DNA of 23,009 nucleotides from Rikenellaceae bacterium (GCA_900769145.1 CAAGFN010000119.1:1-23009); one strand, 5' to 3'. Shown: positions 9,074 to 16,688, counted from the first letter of the stretch. The notes: a model not told the origin generated them from the sequence alone. Translations and numbers: made by a program.

Positions 9074-9085
9074 ATTCTTCCCTCC

Positions 9086-10327
9086 TTATTCAACAACAAG
9101 TACTACGTCAATGCTGTTCTTGCAGCCCTTCTTGTCCACTACATTCATTGTGAAGGTGTGCGTTCCCTGGAATGCGATAATCGCTGTCTGGGCACCTGAA
9201 AGGTCGAAGTCCACTACTGTCTGGCCTGCAAGTTCGGCTCCGTGAGGGAATGGAACGATATCGAATATGCCCATAGCCTCCTCTGAAGGGTTGATGAGGT
9301 CGAGATGCGGTCCTCCTACGGTGTTTACTGAACCGATGAAGTCAACGTTGGTGGAAGCGATGTCCACTGTGAAGCGGAGTACTCCGTTAGGTGCGAGTGC
9401 CTGAAGAGTGAAGTTGAACGGATTGCCTGATGCCGGAACGGTGATAGGCTGGGTGATGTCGTAGTCGCAAGTTGACACGAGCATTATTCCGCCGTCTCCG
9501 ATAGGAGCCTCAGGGTCGTTGCCGTCGCCGTTCTCGGATGCCTCCACGTCATTGTCGAGAGTTGCATCGGCCACAAGTCCGTCAATCTCAATGCCTATGG
9601 TCACTTCTCCGGTGGCATCCACCTTCTTCATGAACTTGACAATGTGGTAGTCACGAGGCTTGAGGTTGGTGACTGTGGTGGTCATCTTCTGGGTTTTGTT
9701 CTCAATGCTTCCCTTGAATGTCACGACCATTGTCGTATTGTCGCCATTGACAGCGAAATAGCCAATCCTTCTCTCATATTTCGGAGCGCCTGAATTGTAG
9801 CTGAGTGCATAGTCGAGAGGGTAGCCTGACATGACTTCTACGCTTGTTTTTCCGTTACCGGTCACCATTGCGAGGAAATCGTCATTGTACTCGACCGACA
9901 CTGCGCACTGGAGAAGCGTGCAGGTTATGGTTCCGAGAGTCGTGGTTTCTCCGGCTGTGATGGAGAATGAAGTAGATGCTCCATATACAGGGGCTGAGAA
10001 CTTGGCCTCAGGGACTGCAGATGTGGTGGAACGGATGTCCAGCCTGTAGTCTCCGGCGAGCAGTGAAATGCTTCCGGTACCCTCCGTGATGGTGGAATAC
10101 TGGCCTGACCATACGAGAGACTCGCCTGCGTCATAGACGTACAGCATATAGGTGCCGTCCGCTGCCTCTGCCTTGGTGACCATCTCCTCGGAGTAGTCAA
10201 TGCTGAGCCCGGCGAATGAGAGGGTTCCCCTTCCGGCTTCGTTCTTGTCGTAATTGAATTTGTCATCTGCGCAGCTTGCGAGTGCGAGAGCGGCGAATGA
10301 CAATGCGATTATTTTGCTAATTTTCAT
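9086..10327 (-). CDS. DUF4493-type surface lipoprotein
   Basis: The preferred start is ATG 10327-10325, giving 413 residues with signal MKISKIIALSFAALALASC and lipid-anchor Cys19. An ATG at 10339 that overlaps the upstream stop (ATGACTGA) is an alternative adding four residues. After the anchor come GRGTLSFAGLSIDYSEE, a TKA motif, a GTGSISLLAGDYRLDIRS turn and a long beta-rich body. This is the arrangement of DUF4493 proteins, as in the next two genes of the operon. The C-terminal third (about 275-413) is a separate beta domain (FTMNVVDKKGCKNSIDVVLVV) resembling an Ig-like or PKD-like fold. The reader should take the family as likely and the function as unknown. Confidence 0.75.
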   Translation of the reverse strand: MKISKIIALSFAALALASCADDKFNYDKNEAGRGTLSFAGLSIDYSEEMVTKAEAADGTYMLYVYDAGESLVWSGQYSTITEGTGSISLLAGDYRLDIRSTTSAVPEAKFSAPVYGASTSFSITAGETTTLGTITCTLLQCAVSVEYNDDFLAMVTGNGKTSVEVMSGYPLDYALSYNSGAPKYERRIGYFAVNGDNTTMVVTFKGSIENKTQKMTTTVTNLKPRDYHIVKFMKKVDATGEVTIGIEIDGLVADATLDNDVEASENGDGNDPEAPIGDGGIMLVSTCDYDITQPITVPASGNPFNFTLQALAPNGVLRFTVDIASTNVDFIGSVNTVGGPHLDLINPSEEAMGIFDIVPFPHGAELAGQTVVDFDLSGAQTAIIAFQGTHTFTMNVVDKKGCKNSIDVVLVVE

Positions 10328-10331
10328 GATA

Positions 10332-11060
10332 TCAGTCATTTAAGTCCACTTCTACGAGTTCTGCGTCAGTGGTGGTGTCGTCGAATGTGATAGTGATGGT
10401 ATTTGAGCCGACGTTCGAAGCGTCAAACTTGAGGGTATAGCAGGTGGCTGCCTCAAGATTCTTGTATTCCTTCTCGGCGAATGCCTGTGTGCTTCCGCTC
10501 TGGTTGGTGAGGGTTCCGCTGATTTTGAATGAATAGGCATCTATGAAGATGGCGCGGCTCTCGGTTTTCGGAACTGAAATCACTGTGCCGCCTCCAGTGG
10601 TGACGGTGAAAGTATAGTCGCTGAAATAATTGGTAAAGGCCTCGGTGAAACTGAATTTCACAATGCTTCCGGCGAGTTTAACCTTGATGGTGACAGTCTG
10701 TGAGTCTCCTCCGGTCACTGTGAAGTTCTGCTCACCCTTGAAGCAAGGCTTGTCGAACCCCTCGTCTGAGAGGCTGCCGTAAGTAGCTATGGCTGTATAT
10801 GTGCCGGTAGGCAGTGTGAGAGGTGCCGATAGATCAGTTACAGGGGTGATATTGTCCTGTGCGTCCCTAATCGTGACGGTAAAAGCTGATGCCGATGGCA
10901 GTGTAGTGAAGTCTCCTACTGATGATTTCGTGGAGACATCAATCAGGTTTTGTTGCTGCTCCAGGGCGATGCGGACATTGCCTTCGTCTCCGCTCTGCCT
11001 TGAGCAGGATGCGAGGATGGTCAGCGCAGCCAGGACGGCAGACATTGTTTTAATACGCAT
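10332..11060 (-). CDS. Short DUF4493-type surface lipoprotein
   Basis: The ATG at 11060 gives 242 residues with a clean lipoprotein signal (MRIKTMSAVLAALTILASC, Cys19). A longer frame from TTG 11093 would put a hydrophilic stretch ahead of the signal, so I reject it. The mature part opens with GNVRIALEQQQNLIDVSTKSS and contains LTLPTGTYTAIATYGS, the turn seen in the other DUF4493-like members. It ends in an acidic, threonine-rich strand set, TITITFDDTTTDAELVEVDL. It is essentially a single-domain version of the two downstream genes. The stop overlaps a possible start of the next gene. No catalytic features are visible. Confidence 0.72.
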   Translation of the reverse strand: MRIKTMSAVLAALTILASCSRQSGDEGNVRIALEQQQNLIDVSTKSSVGDFTTLPSASAFTVTIRDAQDNITPVTDLSAPLTLPTGTYTAIATYGSLSDEGFDKPCFKGEQNFTVTGGDSQTVTIKVKLAGSIVKFSFTEAFTNYFSDYTFTVTTGGGTVISVPKTESRAIFIDAYSFKISGTLTNQSGSTQAFAEKEYKNLEAATCYTLKFDASNVGSNTITITFDDTTTDAELVEVDLND

Positions 11061-11089
11061 AATGTTATAAGTTAGTTGTTCGTTGTTAA

Positions 11090-12880
11090 TCAATTGTTTA
11101 CAATATATACTTTGAAGTTGTCGAGGTAGAGCCAGTAGGTTCCGTTGGTCATATCTGATTTTTGTTCAGCCAACTCTCTTATTGACAGACGTTTTTCGCA
11201 GGTCATATCATCCAGCAATGTTGTGTGCGTATGATTGATATTGGTGTATGAGCCGGTGTCCTCGTTGACAGGGAACGTGTCCGGGAATGTTCCCGTAGAA
11301 TCTCCGCTTGAAAGGTCTCCTGTGTCTGTCGTCCAGCCTACATATACTGTCGCACCCAACTTAGGATTGCTGCCGATACCCCCTTCCTGCCTGTTCATTG
11401 AGTAATTGAATGTGACTGAAAGTCGGACTGTATGGCCGGACTTGATTCCTGACAGAAGCGGGGAGTCGCATCTTGAATGGTAGCAGGCCACAGCTTCCCT
11501 GTGAGCGGCAAGCCTGATGGCGGTACCCGCCTCTCCTCCGGCACGGGCCACGCTCCAGCCGCTCTCGATATAGTATGGACTCTTGTTGCCTGTGTTTGAA
11601 GCCGAGTGCCTGTCTCCGCTGTTGAAACTGCTCTGGATGCAACTGAAGTCCTCGAACACCAGGTATGGGCAGTTAAGCCCCACATTGACGGAGCTGCCTG
11701 AAGACATGTCAGGGAATGTAAGTCTCTCGCTAACAATGGCGTCCTCGCTTTCATATTTTACAGTGAAACTTATGCCTGAAAGTGCGCGGAACTCGCTTTC
11801 CTCCAATGTCTTGAATACTACCTTCTCTCCCGGAACGAATGTGGATCCGTCCGGCTCGGTATAGGTGTATGAGGTGTATTGGGTCCCTCCCCATGTCACC
11901 GCATTGTCAAATTCGAATGTCACGCTCTTCACCTCCTGTCCGAGATTGTTTGACATCAGGGTGAAAATCAAATTATAAATAGGGAACACTGTCTTCACCC
12001 TGAGCGGAACCGAGGTTATGTGGCCTGCCTGGAAATCCCTGCCTTCCAGCCGGATAGGCTCAATGTCGGAGTACCAGTTCTCCGAGAATACCCTTACGTT
12101 CAGGAACTCGTCATTGACGTATGTCCTCTGCGGGGGGAAAATCGAAGAAGCTATGAATTCCCCGTCCTGTACCGGCTCTTCCGGCGTGAGGGTGATGGAA
12201 GTCTTGGCATCGGAGAGAGCCGCGCTCCCGTCTGCGATGTTCGCATTGACGGTTCCGGCGATACCCTGCGGCATTGAGAATTCCAATGTTGATATCGGCT
12301 CGCTCATGGCATTCTCCCCGGCGGGAATGTAGAACCTGAGATAATGCAGGAGATGCCTGAGGCTGAGGTTGAAACTGACGGTCTCATTTACCGGCTTCAT
12401 CTCGTCGAATTCCTTGAGTGCGCCTGCCTGCATTGCGCCGGAGATTGCGATGCAGGCTCCGGAAGCCTTTCCGTTCTGCTGCGAAGGCAGGTCGAAAACG
12501 GCGTTCTTTCCGGAGAAAGATGTCGGTACCGGGAATGCTATATAATAATTATAGGTATCCTCCTCCATCGGAGCATCCAGTGTCGATGTGAAATATCCTT
12601 TGTTTTGGTTGGCACGGGAGAGGAGGGTGAACTCCTTGGCTTCTAGGACTGCGCTTCCGGCCTGGTTGTCTGCCCATACGGCCACCCTGTCCCCTATTTC
12701 CCATGCGAACAATCCTGCCGCCGGTTCCAGCGCGGCACGGGTGCCGGATGGTGTTGTGCTGAAAGCCACAGTGACAGGTCCGTCACTCTGGATATCAGCC
12801 TCAATGCGGGCGCAACCCGGGGTGACAATCGCTGACGAAACGATAGTCAATGAGGTAATTATACTGTAAAATCTTCTCAT
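11090..12880 (-). CDS. Fimbrillin-like lipoprotein with C-terminal beta-sandwich, first gene of the operon
   Basis: With ATG 12880 the product is 596 residues. A TTG start at 12901 is possible but adds only basic residues. The signal peptide ends in lipobox VTPGC (Cys23). The N-terminal half, with VTVAFSTTPSGTRA, FAWEIGDRVAVWAD, YNYYIAFP and LRHLLHYLRFYIPAG, follows the Mfa-like/fimbrillin family pattern. These proteins form or tip Bacteroidales fimbriae after lipoprotein export. From about residue 405 a second domain begins (YLVFEDFSC), with GTAIRLAAHREAVACYHSR, RLSVTFNYSMNR and a final TYWLYLDNFKVYIV strand. This looks like a galactose-binding-like jelly roll comparable to the end of PCMD domains. 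A promoter-like element lies about 85 bases upstream. Confidence 0.75.
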   Translation of the reverse strand: MRRFYSIITSLTIVSSAIVTPGCARIEADIQSDGPVTVAFSTTPSGTRAALEPAAGLFAWEIGDRVAVWADNQAGSAVLEAKEFTLLSRANQNKGYFTSTLDAPMEEDTYNYYIAFPVPTSFSGKNAVFDLPSQQNGKASGACIAISGAMQAGALKEFDEMKPVNETVSFNLSLRHLLHYLRFYIPAGENAMSEPISTLEFSMPQGIAGTVNANIADGSAALSDAKTSITLTPEEPVQDGEFIASSIFPPQRTYVNDEFLNVRVFSENWYSDIEPIRLEGRDFQAGHITSVPLRVKTVFPIYNLIFTLMSNNLGQEVKSVTFEFDNAVTWGGTQYTSYTYTEPDGSTFVPGEKVVFKTLEESEFRALSGISFTVKYESEDAIVSERLTFPDMSSGSSVNVGLNCPYLVFEDFSCIQSSFNSGDRHSASNTGNKSPYYIESGWSVARAGGEAGTAIRLAAHREAVACYHSRCDSPLLSGIKSGHTVRLSVTFNYSMNRQEGGIGSNPKLGATVYVGWTTDTGDLSSGDSTGTFPDTFPVNEDTGSYTNINHTHTTLLDDMTCEKRLSIRELAEQKSDMTNGTYWLYLDNFKVYIVNN

Positions 12881-12963
12881 ACGTTTTCTGGTACGCAACA
12901 AAATTAGGTTAAATTTTCCTATAATGAAATAAAGTGAACCTTTGGAACATTGTAAATATTCCG

Positions 12964-12971
12964 CAAATTTA
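12964..12971 (-). promoter_or_regulatory. Putative -7 element for the lipoprotein operon
   Basis: Read on the minus strand, this is TAAATTTG, a match to the Bacteroides -7 consensus TAnnTTTG. The expected -33 TTTG is only weakly matched (TTTTA around 12987-12991). Transcription would start near 12957, giving an untranslated leader of about 75 bases before the ATG at 12880. No other comparable site was found inside the operon's short gaps. Confidence 0.45.
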
Positions 12972-13497
12972 CGAAAGATTATGTTCTAAAAGTAACTATT
13001 TGATAGTTCTGTAAGTGATGTTGAAGATTGGCCTTGCGGGTAAATTACTGAGAATAAGATATTTAGGTTTCGTTAGCTCTGGGAAATAGGATGTTCTTGA
13101 ATTATCTTTTATAGACTTAGAGTTTCAAACTGGTTGGTACGTTCGATATTACCCGTCTTATTTCAAGGTGAAAAAATGAACTTTTTTTGACAATAAAAAT
13201 GGCTCTGGAGTGCCCTCAAGGGACTATTCCGCCCTTTGGACAGATGACGAATCAGTATTCTGTATTGAACAAATAGTCTTCTCTGGCTTCAAGACAGCAA
13301 CCTGCTGTCCCGGCGTCATAACATAATGCCTGCCTTTGTTTTGGTATGGGAACATTCCTCTTTATTTATATGTGCTGTCTGTTCTTTTTGTATGCAGACA
13401 TGGCTTAGAATACCGCAGTTCAGGCCACGAACAATGGGCGTACTCTGTACGAATTGCGGATTGCCAGATTAGGAATTCTCAAATTTTCTTCCGTAAT
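12972..13497. other. Gene-free AT-rich interval between divergent operons
   Basis: No convincing gene is visible on either strand. One plus frame (13336-13578) is open for 80 codons. It has a cysteine-rich, non-protein-like composition, runs through the rplM promoter and is not called. A small perfect hairpin, GACAGCA-ACC-TGCTGTC, lies at 13293-13309. A 31-codon minus frame (13224-13319) has no recognisable similarity. The stretch may be decayed sequence. Confidence 0.4.
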
Positions 13498-13528
13498 TTT
13501 GCCATTTGCAAAATATTTCTTACCTTTG
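13498..13528 (+). promoter_or_regulatory. Promoter of the rplM-rpsI-rpsB-tsf cluster
   Basis: TTTG at 13498-13501, a 19-base spacer and TACCTTTG at 13521-13528 form a near-ideal Bacteroides -33/-7 pair. Transcription should start around 13534. The first bases of the transcript overlap a small imperfect hairpin (13529-13553, CCCTA/TAGGG core). Confidence 0.8.
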
Positions 13529-13589
13529 CGACCCCTATAATGTGTAGGGATCGCAATGTTTTATTATTAACCATTTAAAGATCAAGACA

Positions 13590-14042
13590 GTGGACACACA
13601 AAGTTACAAATCAGTGTACCTTAACAAGGAGACTGTAAAGAAGGAGTGGGTCGTCATTGATGCTACCGATCTGGCTCTCGGCCGTCTTGCGTCCAGAGTT
13701 GCTCTTGTCCTCCGCGGCAAGAACAAGCCAGGGTTCACGCCGAACGTGGACTGCGGTGACAATGTCATCGTCGTCAACGCCGAGAAAGTGGCCCTCAGTG
13801 GAAAGAAGATGACCGACAGGGTTTATACGCGTTACACCGGATATCCGGGCGGACAGCGTTTCACCACGCCAAAGGAGATTCTTCAGACAAGACCTGCTGA
13901 ACTCATCAGGAGAGCTGTGAAGGGAATGCTTCCAAAGACCCGTCTTGGTGACAAGATTCTCGGCAACCTGTTCGTATATGCAGGTCCTGAGCATCCGCAC
14001 CAGGCACAGCAGCCAAGAGAAATTAAGTTGAACGAAATTTAA
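13590..14042 (+). CDS. rplM: 50S ribosomal protein L13
   Basis: This is large-subunit protein uL13, 150 residues. The start is a GTG at 13590. It gives the N-terminus MDTQSYKSVYLNKETVKKEW, which matches my recollection of Bacteroidales L13. Diagnostic segments are VIDATDLALGRLAS, NVDCGDNVIVVNAEKV, TGYPGG and the C-terminal YAGPEHPHQAQQP. The promoter at 13498-13528 is immediately upstream, and rpsI follows after 9 bases, the usual rplM-rpsI pair. No sign of disruption. Confidence 0.97.
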   Translation: MDTQSYKSVYLNKETVKKEWVVIDATDLALGRLASRVALVLRGKNKPGFTPNVDCGDNVIVVNAEKVALSGKKMTDRVYTRYTGYPGGQRFTTPKEILQTRPAELIRRAVKGMLPKTRLGDKILGNLFVYAGPEHPHQAQQPREIKLNEI

Positions 14043-14051
14043 ACAGAGCAA

Positions 14052-14444
14052 ATGGAAAAAACAGTAAACGCCCTTGGAAGACGTAAATCAGCTGTGGCTC
14101 GTGTTTATGTCGTAGCCGGCACCGGCAAGTTCACGGTAAACGGTAGGGAAGTCAATGACTACTTCGTTGATGAGACTTATCAGTACATTGTGAACCAGCC
14201 ATTTACGGTTACCGGAACGACAGGCCAGTTTGACGTGAAGGCAAACCTCTGCGGAGGTGGAGTCAAAGGTCAGGCTGAGGCGCTCAGACTCGGTATCTCC
14301 CGCGCACTTTGCGAGATTGACAGCGAGGCTTACCGCTCAGCACTCAAGGCCGAAGGATTCCTCACCCGTGACGCAAGAGAAGTCGAGAGGAAGAAGCCTG
14401 GTCAGCCTGGTGCACGTCGCCGCTTCCAGTTCAGCAAGCGTTAA
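14052..14444 (+). CDS. rpsI: 30S ribosomal protein S9
   Basis: Small-subunit protein uS9, 130 residues. It has NALGRRKSAVARVYV at the N-terminus, the KANLCGGGVKGQAEALRLGISRAL core and the conserved basic C-terminal tail ending RRRFQFSKR, whose last residues reach the ribosomal P site. The ATG at 14052 is 9 bases after the L13 stop, consistent with coupled expression. Length and motifs are normal. Confidence 0.97.
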   Translation: MEKTVNALGRRKSAVARVYVVAGTGKFTVNGREVNDYFVDETYQYIVNQPFTVTGTTGQFDVKANLCGGGVKGQAEALRLGISRALCEIDSEAYRSALKAEGFLTRDAREVERKKPGQPGARRRFQFSKR

Positions 14445-14458
14445 TGCCTGCTTACTGC

Positions 14459-14661
14459 TGATTTATTCGCACAGCCCGGTGCATAAATCTTCTGACCTCG
14501 TCAGGGGCGTGAGTTCCGACAGAGCTGCTTGAAGATTGCCGAGGCTGCGGAAAATCCCGGAGACCGGCACAATGCCGCTGCTTCAGGATTGAAGAAAAGA
14601 GCCCGGGAGGCTGAGGCAATGGCCTTCAGGGAAAGTGTAACACAAGAAACAACACAAAAAA
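14459..14661 (+). promoter_or_regulatory. Structured leader upstream of rpsB
   Basis: The 217 bases between rpsI and rpsB contain no convincing gene but two consecutive stem-loops. The first pairs GATTTAT (14460-14466) with ATAAATC (14483-14489) and GCAC (14469-14472) with GTGC (14479-14482), with a two-base bulge and loop AGCCCG. The second is CTGAC-CTC-GTCAG at 14492-14504. A run of GC-rich, partly self-complementary sequence continues to about 14620. Ribosomal protein S2 is known to control its own operon through such leaders in other bacteria, so this is a candidate S2-responsive leader. No T-tract follows, so it does not look like a terminator. Confidence 0.45.
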
Positions 14662-15504
14662 ATGCCAAGAACAAATTTCCAGGAATTACTCGAAGCAGGT
14701 GCACATTTCGGGCATCTCGCCAGGAAGTGGAATCCTAAAATGGCTCCTTATATTTTCATTGAGAGGAACGGGATTCACATCATTGACCTGCACAAGAGTG
14801 TCGTCAAGATAGACGAGGCCGCAGAGGCAATGAAGGAGCTTGCGCGCTCAGGCCGCAAGATTCTTTTTGTGGCCACCAAGAAGCAGGCAAAGGACGTTAT
14901 CGCCGAGAAGGCCGCTTCAGTAAATATGCCTTATGTAACGGAGAGATGGCCGGGCGGAATGCTCACCAACTTCCCAACCATCCGTAAGGCCATCAAGAAG
15001 ATGAACACCATCGACAAGATGAAAGAAGATGGTACATACGACAAGCTTGCAAAGCGTGAGCGTCTCCAGGTTGACCGCCAGAGGGCAAAGCTTGAGAAGA
15101 ACCTCGGTTCCATCAAGGATATGAGCCGTCTCCCGTCAGCACTCTTCGTAGTTGATATTCAGAAGGAAGCCAATGCAGTCAAGGAGGCAAACCGTCTCAA
15201 CATCCCGGTAATCGCTATGGTTGATACATGTTGCGATCCTAATCCGATTGATTACGTGATTCCGGCTAATGATGACGCCACAAAGTCCATCGAGTACATC
15301 ACCAATGCACTTTGTGAGGCTATCCAGGAGGGATTGAACGAGAGGAAGCTCGAGAAGGAGAAAGAGGCTCCGGCTGAGGCTGCCGAGAAACCGGCTGCAA
15401 AGAAGCTCCGTCCTCGCAAGGCCGCAAAGGCCGAGGAGGCCGTAGAGGAGGCTCCGAAGGCAGATGCAGCACCTGTTGAGGCTGCAGAGGAGAAGGCAGA
15501 ATAA
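14662..15504 (+). CDS. rpsB: 30S ribosomal protein S2
   Basis: Small-subunit protein uS2, 280 residues. The conserved core runs from TNFQELLEAGAHFGH through WNPKMAPYIF, PYVTERWPGGMLTNF and DTCCDPNPIDYVIPANDDA to about residue 225. The remaining 55 residues are a low-complexity Ala/Glu/Lys/Pro tail, as often seen in Bacteroidota S2. The ATG at 14662 is fixed by the conserved N-terminus. tsf follows after 18 bases, the classic rpsB-tsf pair. Expression probably depends on the upstream promoter at 13498 and the structured leader. Confidence 0.97.
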   Translation: MPRTNFQELLEAGAHFGHLARKWNPKMAPYIFIERNGIHIIDLHKSVVKIDEAAEAMKELARSGRKILFVATKKQAKDVIAEKAASVNMPYVTERWPGGMLTNFPTIRKAIKKMNTIDKMKEDGTYDKLAKRERLQVDRQRAKLEKNLGSIKDMSRLPSALFVVDIQKEANAVKEANRLNIPVIAMVDTCCDPNPIDYVIPANDDATKSIEYITNALCEAIQEGLNERKLEKEKEAPAEAAEKPAAKKLRPRKAAKAEEAVEEAPKADAAPVEAAEEKAE

Positions 15505-15522
15505 TATTTAAAATTGAAGATT

Positions 15523-16356
15523 ATGCAGATTACAGCAGCTGACGTAATGAAATTGCGCAAGATGACCAGCGCCGGAATGATGGATTGCAAGAACGCCCTT
15601 ACTGAGGCAGAAGGCGATTTCGAGAAGGCAGTGGACATCATCCGTGAGAAGGGTAAGCTCGTTGCAGCCAAGAGAGCTGACCGCGAGACAACTGAGGGAG
15701 CTGTCCTCGTCCGCATCAATGGTGGCAAGGCCATCATCGTATGCCTTGGATGTGAGACTGACTTCGTTTCAGCTACCCCTGACTTCAAGGCTCTCGCCAA
15801 TGGTATCGCAGACGCCGCCATCGCAGCTTTCCCGGCTGACGCTGAGGCTCTCAAGGCAGTTACAATGCCTAACGGCCACACTGTAGAAGAGGAAATCTCC
15901 GCACAGACCGGAAAGACCGGTGAGAAGCACGTGCTCGCATATTATTCTACTCTTGAGGCTCCATACATTGCACAGTATGTTCACAACAATTCCAAGGTCG
16001 CTTCCATCGTTGCTTTCAACAAGGAAGTTTCCGAGGAGGTAGGAAAGAACGTAGCAATGCAGGTTACCTCAATGCATCCTGTATCAGTTTCCGAGGCAGA
16101 CTGCCCTAAGGAGACTGTAGAGAAGGAGCTCGCCATGTACAAGCAGCAGATTGCTGAGGATCCGAAGATGGCCGGCAAGCCTGAGGCTATGCTCGAGAAC
16201 ATCGCAAAGGGCAAGCTCAAGAAGTTCTTCAAGGAGCAGACCCTCGAGGATCAGGACTACATCTGGGACAACAAGGTGTCAGTTCTCGGTTATATCCAGG
16301 CTTCTGACAAGGATGCCAAGGTTCTCTCTTTCAAGAGGTTCTCTTTGAGCGACTAA
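15523..16356 (+). CDS. tsf: Elongation factor Ts
   Basis: EF-Ts regenerates EF-Tu-GTP by nucleotide exchange. The preferred start is ATG 15523, giving 277 residues beginning MQITAADVMKLRKMTSAGMM. A TTG three codons upstream is less likely. The N-terminal UBA-like domain with the DCKNALTEAEGDFEKAV helix and the TDFVS motif (CLGCETDFVSATPDF), which contacts EF-Tu, are intact. The core domains end in SFKRFSLSD. It pairs with rpsB and is followed by strong terminator hairpins. Confidence 0.97.
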   Translation: MQITAADVMKLRKMTSAGMMDCKNALTEAEGDFEKAVDIIREKGKLVAAKRADRETTEGAVLVRINGGKAIIVCLGCETDFVSATPDFKALANGIADAAIAAFPADAEALKAVTMPNGHTVEEEISAQTGKTGEKHVLAYYSTLEAPYIAQYVHNNSKVASIVAFNKEVSEEVGKNVAMQVTSMHPVSVSEADCPKETVEKELAMYKQQIAEDPKMAGKPEAMLENIAKGKLKKFFKEQTLEDQDYIWDNKVSVLGYIQASDKDAKVLSFKRFSLSD

Positions 16357-16378
16357 TTATTCTTCGTGATTATTTTTC

Positions 16379-16442
16379 CCGGGCGTTATCCCGCCCCGGA
16401 TTATATAGAAAAATCGGACCGGTTTCCCGGCCCGATTTTTTT
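16379..16442 (+). terminator. Rho-independent terminator after tsf
   Basis: The main hairpin pairs AAATCGG with CCGATTT and CCGG with CCGG around a TTTC loop (16411-16437), with a run of seven Ts ending at 16442. Just upstream, a GGGCG...CGCCC hairpin at 16381-16396 may add to it. This ends the ribosomal cluster. Confidence 0.88.
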
Positions 16443-16521
16443 GTTGCCGGAATCTGTATCCTGGCGGGTTTGTTTGCACATTTTCGATACAAAGAATTAT
16501 ATGAACATTTGACTTGCGTTA

Positions 16522-16596
16522 CTATTTACACCTCAGAATCTCCTCTGCCTGCTGGTGTAATGGCTTGGAGGAATCGTGGTCTAGTTCTAGTTTCAT
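16522..16596 (-). pseudogene. Relic of a GntR-family regulator, N-terminal 24 codons only
   Basis: An ATG at 16596 opens a 24-codon frame reading MKLELDHDSS, K, PLHQQAEEILR, CK and then TAG. By recall, Bacteroidales GntR-family regulators begin with a segment of the form IDH.S..PLH.QAEELLR, just before the winged helix. The match stops exactly at ILR. No winged-helix or effector-domain sequence follows on any minus frame down to the tsf terminator. The best reading is a gene whose body was deleted, leaving the start and promoter. A functional micropeptide is the alternative but is less likely. Confidence 0.55.
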
Positions 16597-16619
16597 ATAT
16601 TTGTAACAATATGTTCAAA

Positions 16620-16651
16620 CAAATATAATAAATATTCTACAAATATCCAAA
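16620..16651 (-). promoter_or_regulatory. Promoter of the GntR relic
   Basis: On the minus strand, TTTG (16651-16648), a 20-base spacer and TATATTTG (16627-16620) fit the Bacteroides promoter consensus. The start point would be near 16613, about 17 bases before the relic ATG. The region is AT-rich, so a chance match is possible. Confidence 0.45.
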
Positions 16652-16673
16652 TATTATGGACATTTGTAGAATA
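16633..16673. repeat. 16-bp inverted repeat overlapping the relic promoter
   Basis: Left arm 16633-16648 (TATTCTACAAATATCC) and right arm 16658-16673 are inverted copies with one mismatch around a 9-base AT spacer. The arms straddle the -33 box of the GntR-relic promoter, so they could be an operator for a dimeric regulator or part of a mobile-element end. No coding sequence overlaps it. Confidence 0.55.
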
Positions 16674-16688
16674 ATCGGTGCAAACAAA

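Noticed and set aside
13293..13309. 7-bp hairpin GACAGCA/TGCTGTC as a terminator
   Set aside because: A three-base loop without a T-tract on either side, and no gene ending nearby.
13224..13319. 31-codon minus-strand frame in the gene-free interval
   Set aside because: No similarity recognised, no promoter or ribosome site, and too short to separate from chance.
13336..13578. 80-codon plus-strand open frame upstream of rplM
   Set aside because: It runs through the canonical rplM promoter and its composition (clusters of Cys, Phe, Ile) is not protein-like; no start context.
14529..14738. 69-codon frame in the rpsI-rpsB gap
   Set aside because: It overlaps the start of rpsB by 77 bases in another frame and shows no family resemblance. 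The gap is better explained as a structured leader.
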